A stretch of DNA of 64,000 bases, taken from contig CAZWAD010000015.1 of assembly GCA_964631835.1 (NCBI GenBank), forward strand, positions 1 to 64,000, read 5' to 3'. Position numbers and translations under genes: made by a program. The notes beneath the pieces were generated by a model. It was given only the letters and a program-made list of their open reading frames with translations. It was not told the origin of the DNA and ran no database searches. Below, one piece after another: positions 19,301 to 26,263 of this stretch (positions are counted from its first letter, which is position 1; each line of letters starts with the position of its first letter). The stretch comes from Bog-950 sp964631835. Lineage in GTDB: Bacteria; Bacteroidota; Bacteroidia; Chitinophagales; LD1.

Positions 19301-22300
19301 CGGGGAGATTTGGTGGTTGCAGAATATCCCGAAGGGCAGTCCACGATTGTAGGTCATGCGAATGCGGAAGGTGCTATGGCGGTGGGTGCGGTTCGGTATA
19401 CCAGAACCCCTGCATATAACGGGACATTAGCTATCGAAACATTCTCCTCTTTAGGCGGAAGTGAAGTAAATGGCTCAGTTCGTAATAAACCTGATTTTAC
19501 AGCACCGGATGGAGGTAACACATCAGTTAATTTCCGTTCATTAGACATTGAAGGAGATAATCTTCCTAATTTTTTCGGCACTTCTGCTGCTGCACCTCAT
19601 GCTGCAGGTGCGGCCGCATTAATTCTTGAAGCCAGAAAGAAATTTTATAGTGAAATCATGTCTCCGGATTCATTACGTGCTTTACTTGTTAGTACATCTC
19701 TTGATATGGAAACACAGGGTTATGATTTTCTTTCGGGTTCAGGCTTGATTCAGGCATCCGATGCGATCAGAACATTTGCTACTCCAATTCCCACTTTGAT
19801 TTCGATGGAATTGGTTGATTCAAATTTAATCGCTGGAGAAGATGCAGTAGAAATTATAGTTACCGGTTCCGATTTCAGCGATTCAGCTGTCGTTTTGCTC
19901 AGCGGTGTTGAACTGAGCACGACTTATATTGACGATGAACATTTAGGTGCTGAAGTTCCTATATTTAATGGCAGCCCATCCGTGGTAGTTTACAATCCGC
20001 CAACAGTTCCTAACGGAAATGATGGTGGTTATTCCAACCCGCTTTTCTTTGATGATGTACCTAAAAATGAAATTGTTGTTACCGTTCAAGACGCGCACAA
20101 AAAGTATGGCGAATCAATACCTGAGTTCATAGCCACAGTTACAATAGACGGAGTGCCTTTATCTGCTACCACTTTAACTCTTGCCGACATTGGGCTTGAT
20201 GACATGCATATAACAACTCTCGCTAACAGCATGAGTAATGTGGGCAACTACCAGATAACCGCGGAGATGCAGGAACTGAGTTTCCTGAATCCTTCAGATA
20301 TTCCTTTGATTGAGCGTTACAACTATACGTTCAACCCGGGAGTGCTCTTCATTTCTCGTATGCCTATTGTAATTACTCCTGAAGATACTACTGTGACATA
20401 TGGAACTCCAATGTACGGTCTCGAACTTCTTTTCAATTACGAATACGATACAACTAACATGTCTGAAATAGAAAAGATCAACTTCTTTGAAGAAGTTACT
20501 GCTATCCATTATTCCTTCATGGCTGATGAGATAGCTCTAATAAATGGAAGAGATACTATTGACGGAAGAGCAGTTAGCAGTAATGATTTCTTCAATGTAG
20601 GTATGATGGCAAGTGGTGGAACACTCTCGAATCCGAGAATTGCAACTAACCCGAGAATCGCTACTAACCCGAGAATCGCTACTAATCCGAGAATTGCAAC
20701 GAATCCGAGAATTGCAACTAACCCGAGAATCGCTACTAACCCGAGAATCGCTACTAATCCGAGAATTGCAACGAATCCGAGAATTGCAACGAATCCGAGA
20801 ATTGCTACCAACAACATTTTGGACGCCTTTGGAAATGTGGTCGGTGTTGAGTCATACATCGTACTCGACACGACCATTGTAATGGAAACGGTTACGGTTT
20901 ATGACACAATTATTGTAATAGATACTATTACTGTTTTGGACAATGTTGTTGTTTACGATTCTGTAGGAATTGTTTATGACACTATTATCGTTTATGATAC
21001 TATTTCAATTGATATAGATACTGTACCGGTTATTGATTTGGCAGCTCAATCGGTATTTAATTTTACCACCAATCCTGATTCAGCCGATTTGGTAAGTACC
21101 CTTGACACGAATAATTATCGTGGATTGTTTAACGCTGAGGCACTTTTCAACGGAGAAGTAATAGCAAATCCACGAATCGCGACAAATCCTCGGATTGCAA
21201 CTAATCCACGAATTGCAACTAATCCACGAATTGCCACTAACCCGCGAATTGCGACTAATCCTCGGATTGCAACCAACCCACGTATTGCAACTAATCCGCG
21301 AATTGCCACAAATGCTTTTGCCACAGTAAATAGTCTGAATGTAAACGACATCAGCAATGAAGATGTTGCTATTATTATTGATGATGATGATTTGTACGGA
21401 CCAGTTCAGGATTCCATATTCAGCATTCTGGCAGTTAATGCGGTTACGGGTTACGAAGTCGGTAACTGGGATATCATCCCGGCAGCTTTCTTGTCTGACA
21501 ATTTTGAAATCAGTTATGGTATTGGAAAATTCCATGTATTACCAGCCGCTTTAAAAATAAAAGCTTCTGATATTGAGGCTTGCAACGGAGTGTCACCTGA
21601 ATTTTCCTCCATCCCTCTAGATGCACAATATTCAGAAACTTTGGATTACATTGTCAAAACCGGACCTGATTATTCTTTGTTTGATATGGATGATGTTCCG
21701 GTTTCCGGGTATCCGCCAACCGGAGCTTATAAAATTTTCCCGTCAAATGCGCAGCAGCATTATCCAAATTACAACATTACTTACGAAGAAGGCTTGCTTA
21801 CAGTACCGGAGTCTGTAGTTGTTACAGCAGTAGCTACTCAACCATTGTGCGCGGGTGGTAAGGGAAGAGTATCACTCTATGTATCAGGTGGGAGTGGAGA
21901 GTTTATAATAAGCGGTGATGATACAGTTAACTTAGACCCTGGGACTTATTATTACATAGCAACTGATACTAAAGGATGCAGCGGAGAAGCAACTGTTACT
22001 ATTAATGCTGTTCCTTTAGTCGAAATCAACGCAGATGTAACTCAGCCGGTCTGTTTTGGTGAAAAAGGAAGCGTAGTTTTATCAGCATCCGGAGGCACTG
22101 GTACACTTACTTTCTTTGGAGAGACTCCAACAGATAATCTTTCTGCAGGAAACTATACTTACCAACTTGTAGATGAAAACGGTTGTGTGGCAAGCACAAT
22201 TATTTCTATTAATCCTGAACCACTTTCAGTTTTACTAAACGTTTCAATAGTTCAACCATATTGTTACGGGGAATTAGGACAAGTCACTTTGTCAGCTATT

Positions 22301-24208
22301 GGTGGAACCGGGCTGATTACACTTAGCGGTTCTCCCACAGCAGATCTTTCTGCTGGCTCCTACAGTTACATTGCGACAGATGAAAACGGTTGCTCCGTAG
22401 ATGCAACTGTGGTCATCAATGCTGCTCCAACAGAGTTGGTATTAAGTACAACAATAAATCAGCCTCGTTGTTACGGACAATTAGGAGGAGTAGTACTCAA
22501 TGCAGTTGGTGGTGTCCCTCTTTATACTTTCAGCGGAGGTGCTACTAAAAATCTGATTGCGGGTGCTTATTCCTATACAGTAACTGATGTTTATGGATGT
22601 TCTGCATCAACTACTGTGAATATTAATGTAGCCCCACCTGAGTTGGTTTTAACGGCAACAGTTTTTCAACCACTTTGCTATGAGCAACTGGGAAGTGTAA
22701 CACTTAGCGCAAGTGGCGGAACTTCTCCGTACACTTATGGCGGAGTATCAAGTGCGCCAACCATAGATTTAGGTCCTGGCACTTATAATTACCTTGTAAC
22801 TGATGCAAACTCTTGCACTGCAACAGCTTCCGCTACTATTACAGTTCCGTTACCCCTTTTAGTTAGCGCTACTATAACGGATGCCCTTTGTTCTTCAAAT
22901 AATGGTTCCATATCGATTGCGGTAACTGGAGGAACTCCGGGATATTCATATTTGTGGTCACCAGGATCTGAAACAACGCAGAATCTTACTTCATTAGGTG
23001 CGGGTAATTATGAGGTTACAGTCTCAGATGCTAATGGGTGCGTTAAGACAAGATTCTATACAGTTAATGCTGTTAGTTCTGCAATTACCATAACTACTTC
23101 ACAAACCAATTGTACTTATTGGAGTGCAAGTAATGGTACTGCCACTGCTATACCAAGCGGAGGAACTGCTCCATATTCTTATGTATGGAATACATCGCCT
23201 GTACAGACAACAGCAACCGCTACCAGCTTAAATGCCAGAGCCTCTCCTATCCTTGGTTATGACGTTACTGTTACAGATGTGTACGGATGTTCCGAAACTG
23301 CAACAGTAATTATAACTCAACCGGCTTATTCATGCGGTAACTTAACTGAATATACCGATGCTGAAATCGGAGGCTGGGGAGCGCCACCGAATGGAAACAA
23401 CATTACCAACAAGTGGTTATATCCGTATTTTTCAAACGCTTTCCCTAATGGAATTACAATTGGCGGTTACGGCAGAACTTTACAGTTTAATTGCGCGCAA
23501 GCTATTACAAATTTCCTTCCTGCAACTGGAACAAGCGGGCAGTTGCCAGCAGTTAATCATGTAAATCCGTATGGAGGTAACAACCCGTACTACGCCACAA
23601 TTCCATGCGGGGCTGTTGGTCCGCAGTATAAAAACACGCTTGCTTCAAAAACACTTGCACTTGCATTGAATATCGGTTTCGATGAAGTGCTGCCTAATTT
23701 CTCACCCAACTTTACGGTGACTTACGGAGATATTGTTTACACCGCACCTCCATTTGCAGGTTGGAAGGTGAAAGATATTCTGGCTGAAGCCAACCGGTTG
23801 TTAGGACAGGGGTTGGTTAACGGACAAACCAGTACATACTATGGAACTGTTCAAACAGCTATCACTAATATAATTGCGGGTCTAAATGAAGTTTGCCCGC
23901 CTAATGTTGCATTTAAACAAGATGAAGATAGTGAATTACGCTCCAATGATTTTGACAATAAGGTTTTCGTGTTTCCGAATCCTAGCTCTGGTGATGTCAA
24001 TTTCCTGTTTAATAATTTACAGCCTGCTGATTTCTCTTTCAGAATTTACGATGTTGTTGGCAGAACAATTTATTTTGATCTGCAACGATTCAATGAGGGC
24101 GAAAACATCAAAGCCATTCAGCTTACTAATGTGGCAGCAGGAACTTATTACATCCGGGTTGAACGAAATGGAGAAGAAGTGAAAACGGTGAAACTATTTA
24201 TCCAGTAA
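10367..24208 (+). CDS. Giant T9SS-exported mosaic surface protein (LamG, LRR, S8-like, MBG, NPRIAT, SprB repeats)
   Basis: One 4,613-aa reading frame. Approximate order: signal peptide (1-26, ending SAQS); a beta-helix-like region; MopE-like metal-binding motif CNGIDDDCDGDIDEG (522-540); LamG-like domain (545-750); second MopE motif (771) and LamG (796-1020); third MopE motif (1029); Ig/PKD-like modules (1050-1315); a second beta-helix-like region (1318-1660) that starts like the first; two leucine-rich blocks each opening VNIPDANFK (1661-1950, 1953-2181); third LamG (2183-2411); two SprB-like modules; a subtilisin-like domain (2711-3141); TIG-like; MBG domains (from 3234) containing two NPRIAT arrays (3422-3481, 3601-3648); seven SprB-like repeats (3812-4322); an unassigned GGWG-containing domain; and a T9SS type-A sorting domain (4532-4613). 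It is probably a secreted or cell-surface adhesin or gliding-associated protein. Function is inferred from modules only. A strong terminator follows. Confidence 0.9.
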   Translation: MNKTLLRAFIAACYCAMFFTPIILSAQSVGDYRSVATGNWSTPATWQRFDGLLWGPVITPPSSADGVVTIRNGMGVIFDAAATIDQVVVEFNASLRITSATMTLNNGAGVDIDVSGSFQVHGGIITGGGNIVIQNGGSLDWSNGNMRGAITTDVLAGSFFSLTTGGGSRIMQDSHTINNYTECNWLSGTNAFAMGGTSVYNNYGKFNISTNASFATNAPIVSPTFNNHPTGDGLHKNDASATTFPNALRFNNLGQVRVNAGTLALNNSSDIHSGTYHIAGGANLSGSAAVNFTGPLVENDGIMTGTANFTFAGTAQQAFNGTGSIMNLRINNSNGVTIDANRVVSSSLTLTAGKIITGANKVIMGSGSSLTGGSTSSYVDGILELPFLTGTSVSRGFPIGDAAGYAPVTVTFANVSAAGSLAAGTLGTDHPDIMTSGLIPARTVNRYWSFTNAGIVFTTYDANVIYPAGDVDAGANYNNFQIKKYSGGTWSNVSTTPLSSVNILASGASSFSDFAIGEPCTVETCNGIDDDCDGDIDEGGVCPPGAALNFDGADDVVVGPVDLVPTSGDYTVSVWAKEDDFNSGQLTNIVSQGHQFYIGRYYDDTIRIADQWYGTHVLWPSDLQWHNYTVVKTGTTGHLYLDGNLVATKSGFGNPVAGATFYIGTQFTGNSELFDGNIDELRVWNRALSAGEISYYLNCEIPTNETGLVANYHFNQAMAGSNNAGVTTLTNSVTGGADGTLTNFALTGASSNWVEPGAVTSGNFCSPCTPSTEICNGVDDDCDFLIDEGDVCPPGEALSFDGNDDSLRIAGYKGVTGTSARTIEAWIKTTTTSQRPILEFGQSQAANGAWFNFNVRANGQLQLAITAKNISSTDTVNDGNWHHVAVVLPGGSPLNITQTQFYIDGILQINTAPSGAGPGDINTASGTDVHIGSSPGLGTNFLGDIDEVRIWNVARTDAQILGSRNCELGAQAGLQAVYHFNQGYAGLNNAGITSLTDASGFNRTGTLINFALTGATSNWVAPGGTSITVEVCDGIDNDCNGLVDDGNVCCTASDIPSISGLTICSGDTATLSVGSASLNDATAWHWYTGSCGGSPVGTGATLNVSPTITTTYYVRGEGGCVTPGSCATVTVTVNPLPSVYTVTAGGIACAGNSTFVILNTSENGVSYQLVRDGSVNVGSPIVSTGAYFNFPAVSIAGVYTVVGTNAFGCSETMDGSVLVNPAPTITSASSTTICSGSAVNFSPTADMPALFSWAAADNPNVTGETTTPVTWPTITNVLVNLSATPQVVNYTITPYHDPSGCPGTPQVLAVTVNPHIGIYRSFTNGDWASPSTWERFNGCSWVPATVAPTYLDSTITILGGDTVTINSGTITIDQTTINSGGVLNVNGGDLIIHNGVGSDLTINGSVEWWNPTASLDVNSGALVDGSSSLSFTGTTLTNNGSINTSQLVVISGSVPQTINGNGSIATFIPFNLSTNGITLGGNQTITSQLAFNYGIIHTGIHKIIMGNGALLINGSSDTYVDGNLELYYSGPLGMTYPIGDAIGYYPTPISSSTTTPGGVIARTDAGDHAQISTSGLDANKTINRTWTVTSTGAESNPLYVTLAWDAADEDASASSDDFIVKAYVNGSWITATPVSDGYQFMQVSIPFNSGDVAEFQIGEPECIVNIPDANFKAALVGNLSINTNADGEIQCSEAAAFTGFIDVNQMGIYDLTGIEAFTNITALNCEKNFLTSLDVTNNTKLTLLMFSFMSINSIDVSACPDLETLICVNTNLTTLDVSNNTLLQHLEFPGNQISSIDVSNNTGLTYLNCNFNPIATLDVSMLGNLSALRCGGTQLTSLDVSANTALTLINCSDNQLSTLDVSSNTVLAHLQCGYNQITSLDVSGNPALTTFHCAFNVTMTSLNIQNGYNTNFTDVSFVGLPILYCIQVDDPAYMDSVWSQEHDPQSEYKVNCGCVVNIPDANFKSALVGNLSINTNADGEIQCDEAAAYTGAINVNGLSIYDLTGIEAFTALTQLSCMNNQLTSLNVSLNTVLTHLEFGNNQVSSIDLSSNLSLVVVSCFNNQLTALDVSAQNSLFLVDCAFNQISSLDFSNNPGLAILFCEVNQLDSLDLSGQASLANLRAHNNQLTYLNIQNGNNSNLNNFTANGNPSLTCILVDDPSYMNTNWSGGKDPGTTFSLDCSTPSAALNFDGVDDYISVNSGLDLTGPFTIETWIKPASKSDFSTILSNKIGGISSPGFVFAINNFMQNDGVLLLETQNNTVVSNPGVITWGTWQHVAVTYDGSQVYMYINGNSISTNYPTAISLVASGNPTNIGDLYVYVFNGKYFGDMDELRVWNVARSQAQIQTYMNCEIAPQTGLLAAYHFNQGDASGFNPDENGLTDASGNNYHGNLENFALTGGNSSNWIEPGGVASGNACLFSPIVVSVSVTPPLCHGNDYQAIVTASGGFPPYTGTDTLTVAGFTTDSISLNFEVYDNVGGYGNLVVSIYNPPVLKFSCFLPDTTIFCLEESVNIDVSLIASGGTPPYIFSGDDTLDLTPGLYNYQVTDVNGCTAVASTEVIAAYCIVPAFDPPTEGKSDSIIGPALTYIGGIDTFPRDTFTTLLHQFNSDSLVFEFNFDTSKVLIDVIVKDLPGNYDYVLNLVQSPGYGMTNIVSNGDTTLTITGYFPISNLFNLNSRSDVIRFVRSYNRPITSAGLIYSQGDRSLKGDSTRTLFGLTGEGIKVGVLSDSWNTQPGDPAGIDLLNNDLPGYTNPINPKPVEIKLEYPFGRAVDEGRAMAQIVHDIAPKAELVFRTGFITPGDFEEGIKELRRDSCDIIVDDITFTTEPFFQDGIVAQAVNELKASGVAYFTSAGNFGRASYSGTYNPMNAPVGLTGTVHNFSGLGDYLQLVNLKAGSYIIVLQWDDNFYSLGHGSGAAYDFDIFMADALGNRLFGLNRNNIGGDPIEMLSFTVKYQTTANIIIRRTDSNPTPVKFKYVSFRGDLVVAEYPEGQSTIVGHANAEGAMAVGAVRYTRTPAYNGTLAIETFSSLGGSEVNGSVRNKPDFTAPDGGNTSVNFRSLDIEGDNLPNFFGTSAAAPHAAGAAALILEARKKFYSEIMSPDSLRALLVSTSLDMETQGYDFLSGSGLIQASDAIRTFATPIPTLISMELVDSNLIAGEDAVEIIVTGSDFSDSAVVLLSGVELSTTYIDDEHLGAEVPIFNGSPSVVVYNPPTVPNGNDGGYSNPLFFDDVPKNEIVVTVQDAHKKYGESIPEFIATVTIDGVPLSATTLTLADIGLDDMHITTLANSMSNVGNYQITAEMQELSFLNPSDIPLIERYNYTFNPGVLFISRMPIVITPEDTTVTYGTPMYGLELLFNYEYDTTNMSEIEKINFFEEVTAIHYSFMADEIALINGRDTIDGRAVSSNDFFNVGMMASGGTLSNPRIATNPRIATNPRIATNPRIATNPRIATNPRIATNPRIATNPRIATNPRIATNPRIATNNILDAFGNVVGVESYIVLDTTIVMETVTVYDTIIVIDTITVLDNVVVYDSVGIVYDTIIVYDTISIDIDTVPVIDLAAQSVFNFTTNPDSADLVSTLDTNNYRGLFNAEALFNGEVIANPRIATNPRIATNPRIATNPRIATNPRIATNPRIATNPRIATNPRIATNAFATVNSLNVNDISNEDVAIIIDDDDLYGPVQDSIFSILAVNAVTGYEVGNWDIIPAAFLSDNFEISYGIGKFHVLPAALKIKASDIEACNGVSPEFSSIPLDAQYSETLDYIVKTGPDYSLFDMDDVPVSGYPPTGAYKIFPSNAQQHYPNYNITYEEGLLTVPESVVVTAVATQPLCAGGKGRVSLYVSGGSGEFIISGDDTVNLDPGTYYYIATDTKGCSGEATVTINAVPLVEINADVTQPVCFGEKGSVVLSASGGTGTLTFFGETPTDNLSAGNYTYQLVDENGCVASTIISINPEPLSVLLNVSIVQPYCYGELGQVTLSAIGGTGLITLSGSPTADLSAGSYSYIATDENGCSVDATVVINAAPTELVLSTTINQPRCYGQLGGVVLNAVGGVPLYTFSGGATKNLIAGAYSYTVTDVYGCSASTTVNINVAPPELVLTATVFQPLCYEQLGSVTLSASGGTSPYTYGGVSSAPTIDLGPGTYNYLVTDANSCTATASATITVPLPLLVSATITDALCSSNNGSISIAVTGGTPGYSYLWSPGSETTQNLTSLGAGNYEVTVSDANGCVKTRFYTVNAVSSAITITTSQTNCTYWSASNGTATAIPSGGTAPYSYVWNTSPVQTTATATSLNARASPILGYDVTVTDVYGCSETATVIITQPAYSCGNLTEYTDAEIGGWGAPPNGNNITNKWLYPYFSNAFPNGITIGGYGRTLQFNCAQAITNFLPATGTSGQLPAVNHVNPYGGNNPYYATIPCGAVGPQYKNTLASKTLALALNIGFDEVLPNFSPNFTVTYGDIVYTAPPFAGWKVKDILAEANRLLGQGLVNGQTSTYYGTVQTAITNIIAGLNEVCPPNVAFKQDEDSELRSNDFDNKVFVFPNPSSGDVNFLFNNLQPADFSFRIYDVVGRTIYFDLQRFNEGENIKAIQLTNVAAGTYYIRVERNGEEVKTVKLFIQ
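20630..20809 (+). repeat. Array 1 of the hexapeptide NPRIAT: ten perfect 18-bp units
   Basis: Ten consecutive in-frame 18-bp units each encode exactly NPRIAT, with Arg always AGA. At the DNA level units 1-4 (20630-20701) are repeated identically as units 5-8 (20702-20773), a recent 72-bp duplication, followed by two further units. The array lies inside what looks like the second MBG domain of the giant surface protein. Confidence 0.97.
20855..21040 (+). repeat. Hexad beta-strand repeat (YDTIIV-like) between the NPRIAT arrays
   Basis: Between the two NPRIAT arrays the protein runs through roughly nine loose hexads such as LDTTIV, YDTIIV, IDTITV, LDNVVV, YDTIIV and YDTISI. The pattern is hydrophobic-Asp-Thr followed by three beta-branched or hydrophobic residues, with one or two units stretched by a residue. 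It has the same six-residue register as NPRIAT, suggesting one continuous extended or beta-solenoid-like segment. Function unknown. Confidence 0.7.
21167..21310 (+). repeat. Array 2 of the hexapeptide NPRIAT: eight perfect units, different codons
   Basis: Eight consecutive units encode exactly NPRIAT, but Arg is always CGN (CGA, CGG or CGT), never AGA, and no two neighbouring units are identical in DNA. Peptide identity with synonymous divergence, both within this array and against array 1, indicates selection on the peptide rather than only recent copying. Confidence 0.97.
21813..23333 (+). repeat. Seven SprB-like repeats in the giant surface protein
   Basis: Seven modules of about 65-80 aa each follow the pattern: beta-strand, QPxCxG (or equivalent Cys), GxxxLxAxGGT, Y(T/S)(F/Y), a loop, L(S/G)AGxYxYxVTDxxGC, then a short linker. 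This is the SprB-repeat pattern of T9SS-exported Bacteroidota surface and gliding proteins. The paired Cys in each module could form disulfides outside the cell. Confidence 0.85.
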
Positions 24209-24226
24209 AAACCCCTTTAACCATTC

Positions 24227-24262
24227 AAAGCTGCTTCGCCTTTCGAAGCAGCTTTTTATTTT
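24227..24262 (+). terminator. Strong Rho-independent terminator after the giant gene
   Basis: A perfect 12-bp stem (aaagctgcttcg at 24227-24238, cgaagcagcttt at 24244-24255) with a 5-nt loop is followed by a T-rich tract. It separates the giant gene from the cyclase gene that begins at 24271, so the two are probably transcribed separately. Confidence 0.85.
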
Positions 24263-24270
24263 TATCACCC

Positions 24271-26172
24271 ATGAAGCTCTGGTTATCTGTCCTCTTTCTT
24301 TTCTCCGGTTTCTTTTCACTAATCTGCTATGCCGAGGATAACGGGGCCGAAAGTTTATTGCAAAAACTTCAAACCGGATCGGAAGATACCATCCGTGTAA
24401 ACACCCTGAACCAACTCAGTAAGTTTTTTTTCAACTCTGATCCTGATAAATCCATTCTTTACGGTAACCAAGCCACAGAACTGGCTACACAGTTGAATTT
24501 CAAACCGGGTCTGGCATACGCCTTCAAACATATTGGTATAGCATATTTTAATAAAGGAGATTACAAGGAAGCGCTCAAATACTACGAATTGTCATTAATA
24601 ACATTTCACTCCATCGGTGATAAAAAAGGAACTGCCAATATGGAAATGAACGTAGGCAATGTTTATTACCAAAACGGAGTAGATGACAAAGCGCTTGAAT
24701 TCTATTTAAAATCTTTAAAAATTTCTGAAGAAATAAAGGATACCCTCCGGATGGTCTCTGTTCTTGGAAATATTGGAGCCATATATGGAAAGAAGAAACA
24801 GACTTATTCTGATGCAATTAAGTATTACCGGCAGGCATATCCGCTTAGTATTGCCATAAATGATTCCTACCTGGCAGGGTTAAACGCTCTGAATCTTGGT
24901 GAAGTATTCATGTTTAAAGAAGAGTATGATTCAGCCCTTCATTATTTCAACATTTCTCTTCCTTATTTTGACAGCTCACTGGATTCCTCGTATACATTAA
25001 ATAATGTTGGCAGATTATACAGACGGCAAAAGAAATATGACCAGGCAATTGAAATTCAAAAACATGCTTTTGAACTGGCAGTAAAATTAGATTCAAAAGA
25101 CGATATGGCAATTTCTTTAGCGGGGCTTGCCAAATCTTTTTTAGAAAAGGGCAGCCTTTCCGAAGCTACACTTAGCTATAAGAAAGCCGAACAGATTGCA
25201 AATGAAACAGGAGCCAACTACACACTTCTTGAAATTTACACCGGGTTATCAAAAATTTATTCCAATACAAACGATTTTGGAAATGCTGTAAAATATCAGA
25301 ACCTGTTGTTAAATATTAAGGATAGTATTTACAATTTAGAAACCGATAAAAAACTGGGTACACTTGATTTTACTTATAACCTTGAGAAGAAAGAATCACA
25401 AATAAATCTTCAAAAGCAAGTAATCAGCAGGCAAAAACTTGTTCGGAATAGTTTCATTGGTGGTTTTTCCATTATGCTTATTTCCGCTATTGTGTTTTTT
25501 CGCCAGCGTAACAGGATAAAAAAAGAAAAACACCGCAGCGATGAACTACTCTTAAACATTCTTCCTGAGGAAACTGCCGAAGAACTGAAACATACAGGTA
25601 CAGCTAAAACTAAAAGCTATGATTCAGTTTCAGTAATGTTTACCGACTTTAAGAACTTTACAAGCATGAGTGAAAAACTCAGTGCTGAAGAATTAGTACG
25701 TGAAATACACATGTGCTATAGTGAGTTTGACAAAATTATTACCAAACACAACCTGGAAAAAATTAAAACTATTGGCGATTCTTATATGTGTGTTGGTGGT
25801 TTGCCAGTAGCTAATTCTACCCATCCTGAAGATGCAGTACGGGCTGGCCTCGAAATGCAGCAGTTTATGGCAAAGCATAAAGAAGAAAGAATTGCCAACA
25901 AGCTTCCATATTTTGAACTTCGCCTTGGAATTCATACCGGTCATGTGGTTGCCGGTGTGGTGGGTATTAAAAAATTCGCTTACGACATTTGGGGCGATAC
26001 CGTAAACACCGCTTCGCGAATGGAAAGCAGCGGTGAAGTGGGCAGAGTGAATATTTCAGAATCAACATATCAATTAGTTAAAGACAAATTCAGATGCGCG
26101 CATCGAGGAAAAGTTCACGCTAAAAACAAGGGCGAGATTGATATGTATTTCGTGGAAACAGCAAAAGCATAA
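24271..26172 (+). CDS. TPR-domain membrane-anchored class III adenylate cyclase
   Basis: This 633-aa protein has a signal peptide (about 1-22), tetratricopeptide repeats (about 40-370) predicted to lie in the periplasm, one transmembrane helix (about 392-412), a short coiled linker and a cytoplasmic class III cyclase domain (about 445-630). Metal-binding Asp residues are D459 (MFTDFKNFT) and D503 (TIGDSYMCVGG). The purine-selecting pair is K499 and D572 (YDIWGDTVNTASRME), the combination expected for ATP rather than GTP. N579 and R583 are the transition-state residues. It therefore should make cAMP in response to a periplasmic or protein-binding signal. It begins 9 nt after a strong terminator, so its own promoter must overlap that region. 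Confidence 0.88.
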   Translation: MKLWLSVLFLFSGFFSLICYAEDNGAESLLQKLQTGSEDTIRVNTLNQLSKFFFNSDPDKSILYGNQATELATQLNFKPGLAYAFKHIGIAYFNKGDYKEALKYYELSLITFHSIGDKKGTANMEMNVGNVYYQNGVDDKALEFYLKSLKISEEIKDTLRMVSVLGNIGAIYGKKKQTYSDAIKYYRQAYPLSIAINDSYLAGLNALNLGEVFMFKEEYDSALHYFNISLPYFDSSLDSSYTLNNVGRLYRRQKKYDQAIEIQKHAFELAVKLDSKDDMAISLAGLAKSFLEKGSLSEATLSYKKAEQIANETGANYTLLEIYTGLSKIYSNTNDFGNAVKYQNLLLNIKDSIYNLETDKKLGTLDFTYNLEKKESQINLQKQVISRQKLVRNSFIGGFSIMLISAIVFFRQRNRIKKEKHRSDELLLNILPEETAEELKHTGTAKTKSYDSVSVMFTDFKNFTSMSEKLSAEELVREIHMCYSEFDKIITKHNLEKIKTIGDSYMCVGGLPVANSTHPEDAVRAGLEMQQFMAKHKEERIANKLPYFELRLGIHTGHVVAGVVGIKKFAYDIWGDTVNTASRMESSGEVGRVNISESTYQLVKDKFRCAHRGKVHAKNKGEIDMYFVETAKA

Positions 26173-26263
26173 ATTATTTTTTCCACATCCCGCTTTATCC
26201 CCCACCCATTTCTTTAAATTAGCCTCATAATTTTATTTTCAGTATTGTCTACTCCTTTGAGTT

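Noticed and set aside
20509..20877. Minus-strand frame reading VAILGFVAILGLVAILG repeats
   Set aside because: It is the exact antisense of NPRIAT array 1; an 18-bp period keeps any frame open. The sense frame continues through a 4,613-codon protein with recognisable domains on both sides.
20630..21310. NPRIAT arrays as a CRISPR or VNTR without coding role
   Set aside because: Units are 18 bp, contiguous, in frame, and synonymous differences leave the peptide unchanged.
21080..21535. Minus-strand frames across NPRIAT array 2
   Set aside because: Antisense shadow of the second array for the same reason; no start context or domain.
24209..24270. Operon between the giant surface protein and the adenylate cyclase
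   Set aside because: A perfect 12-bp stem with a T tract separates them; co-transcription is unlikely to be significant.
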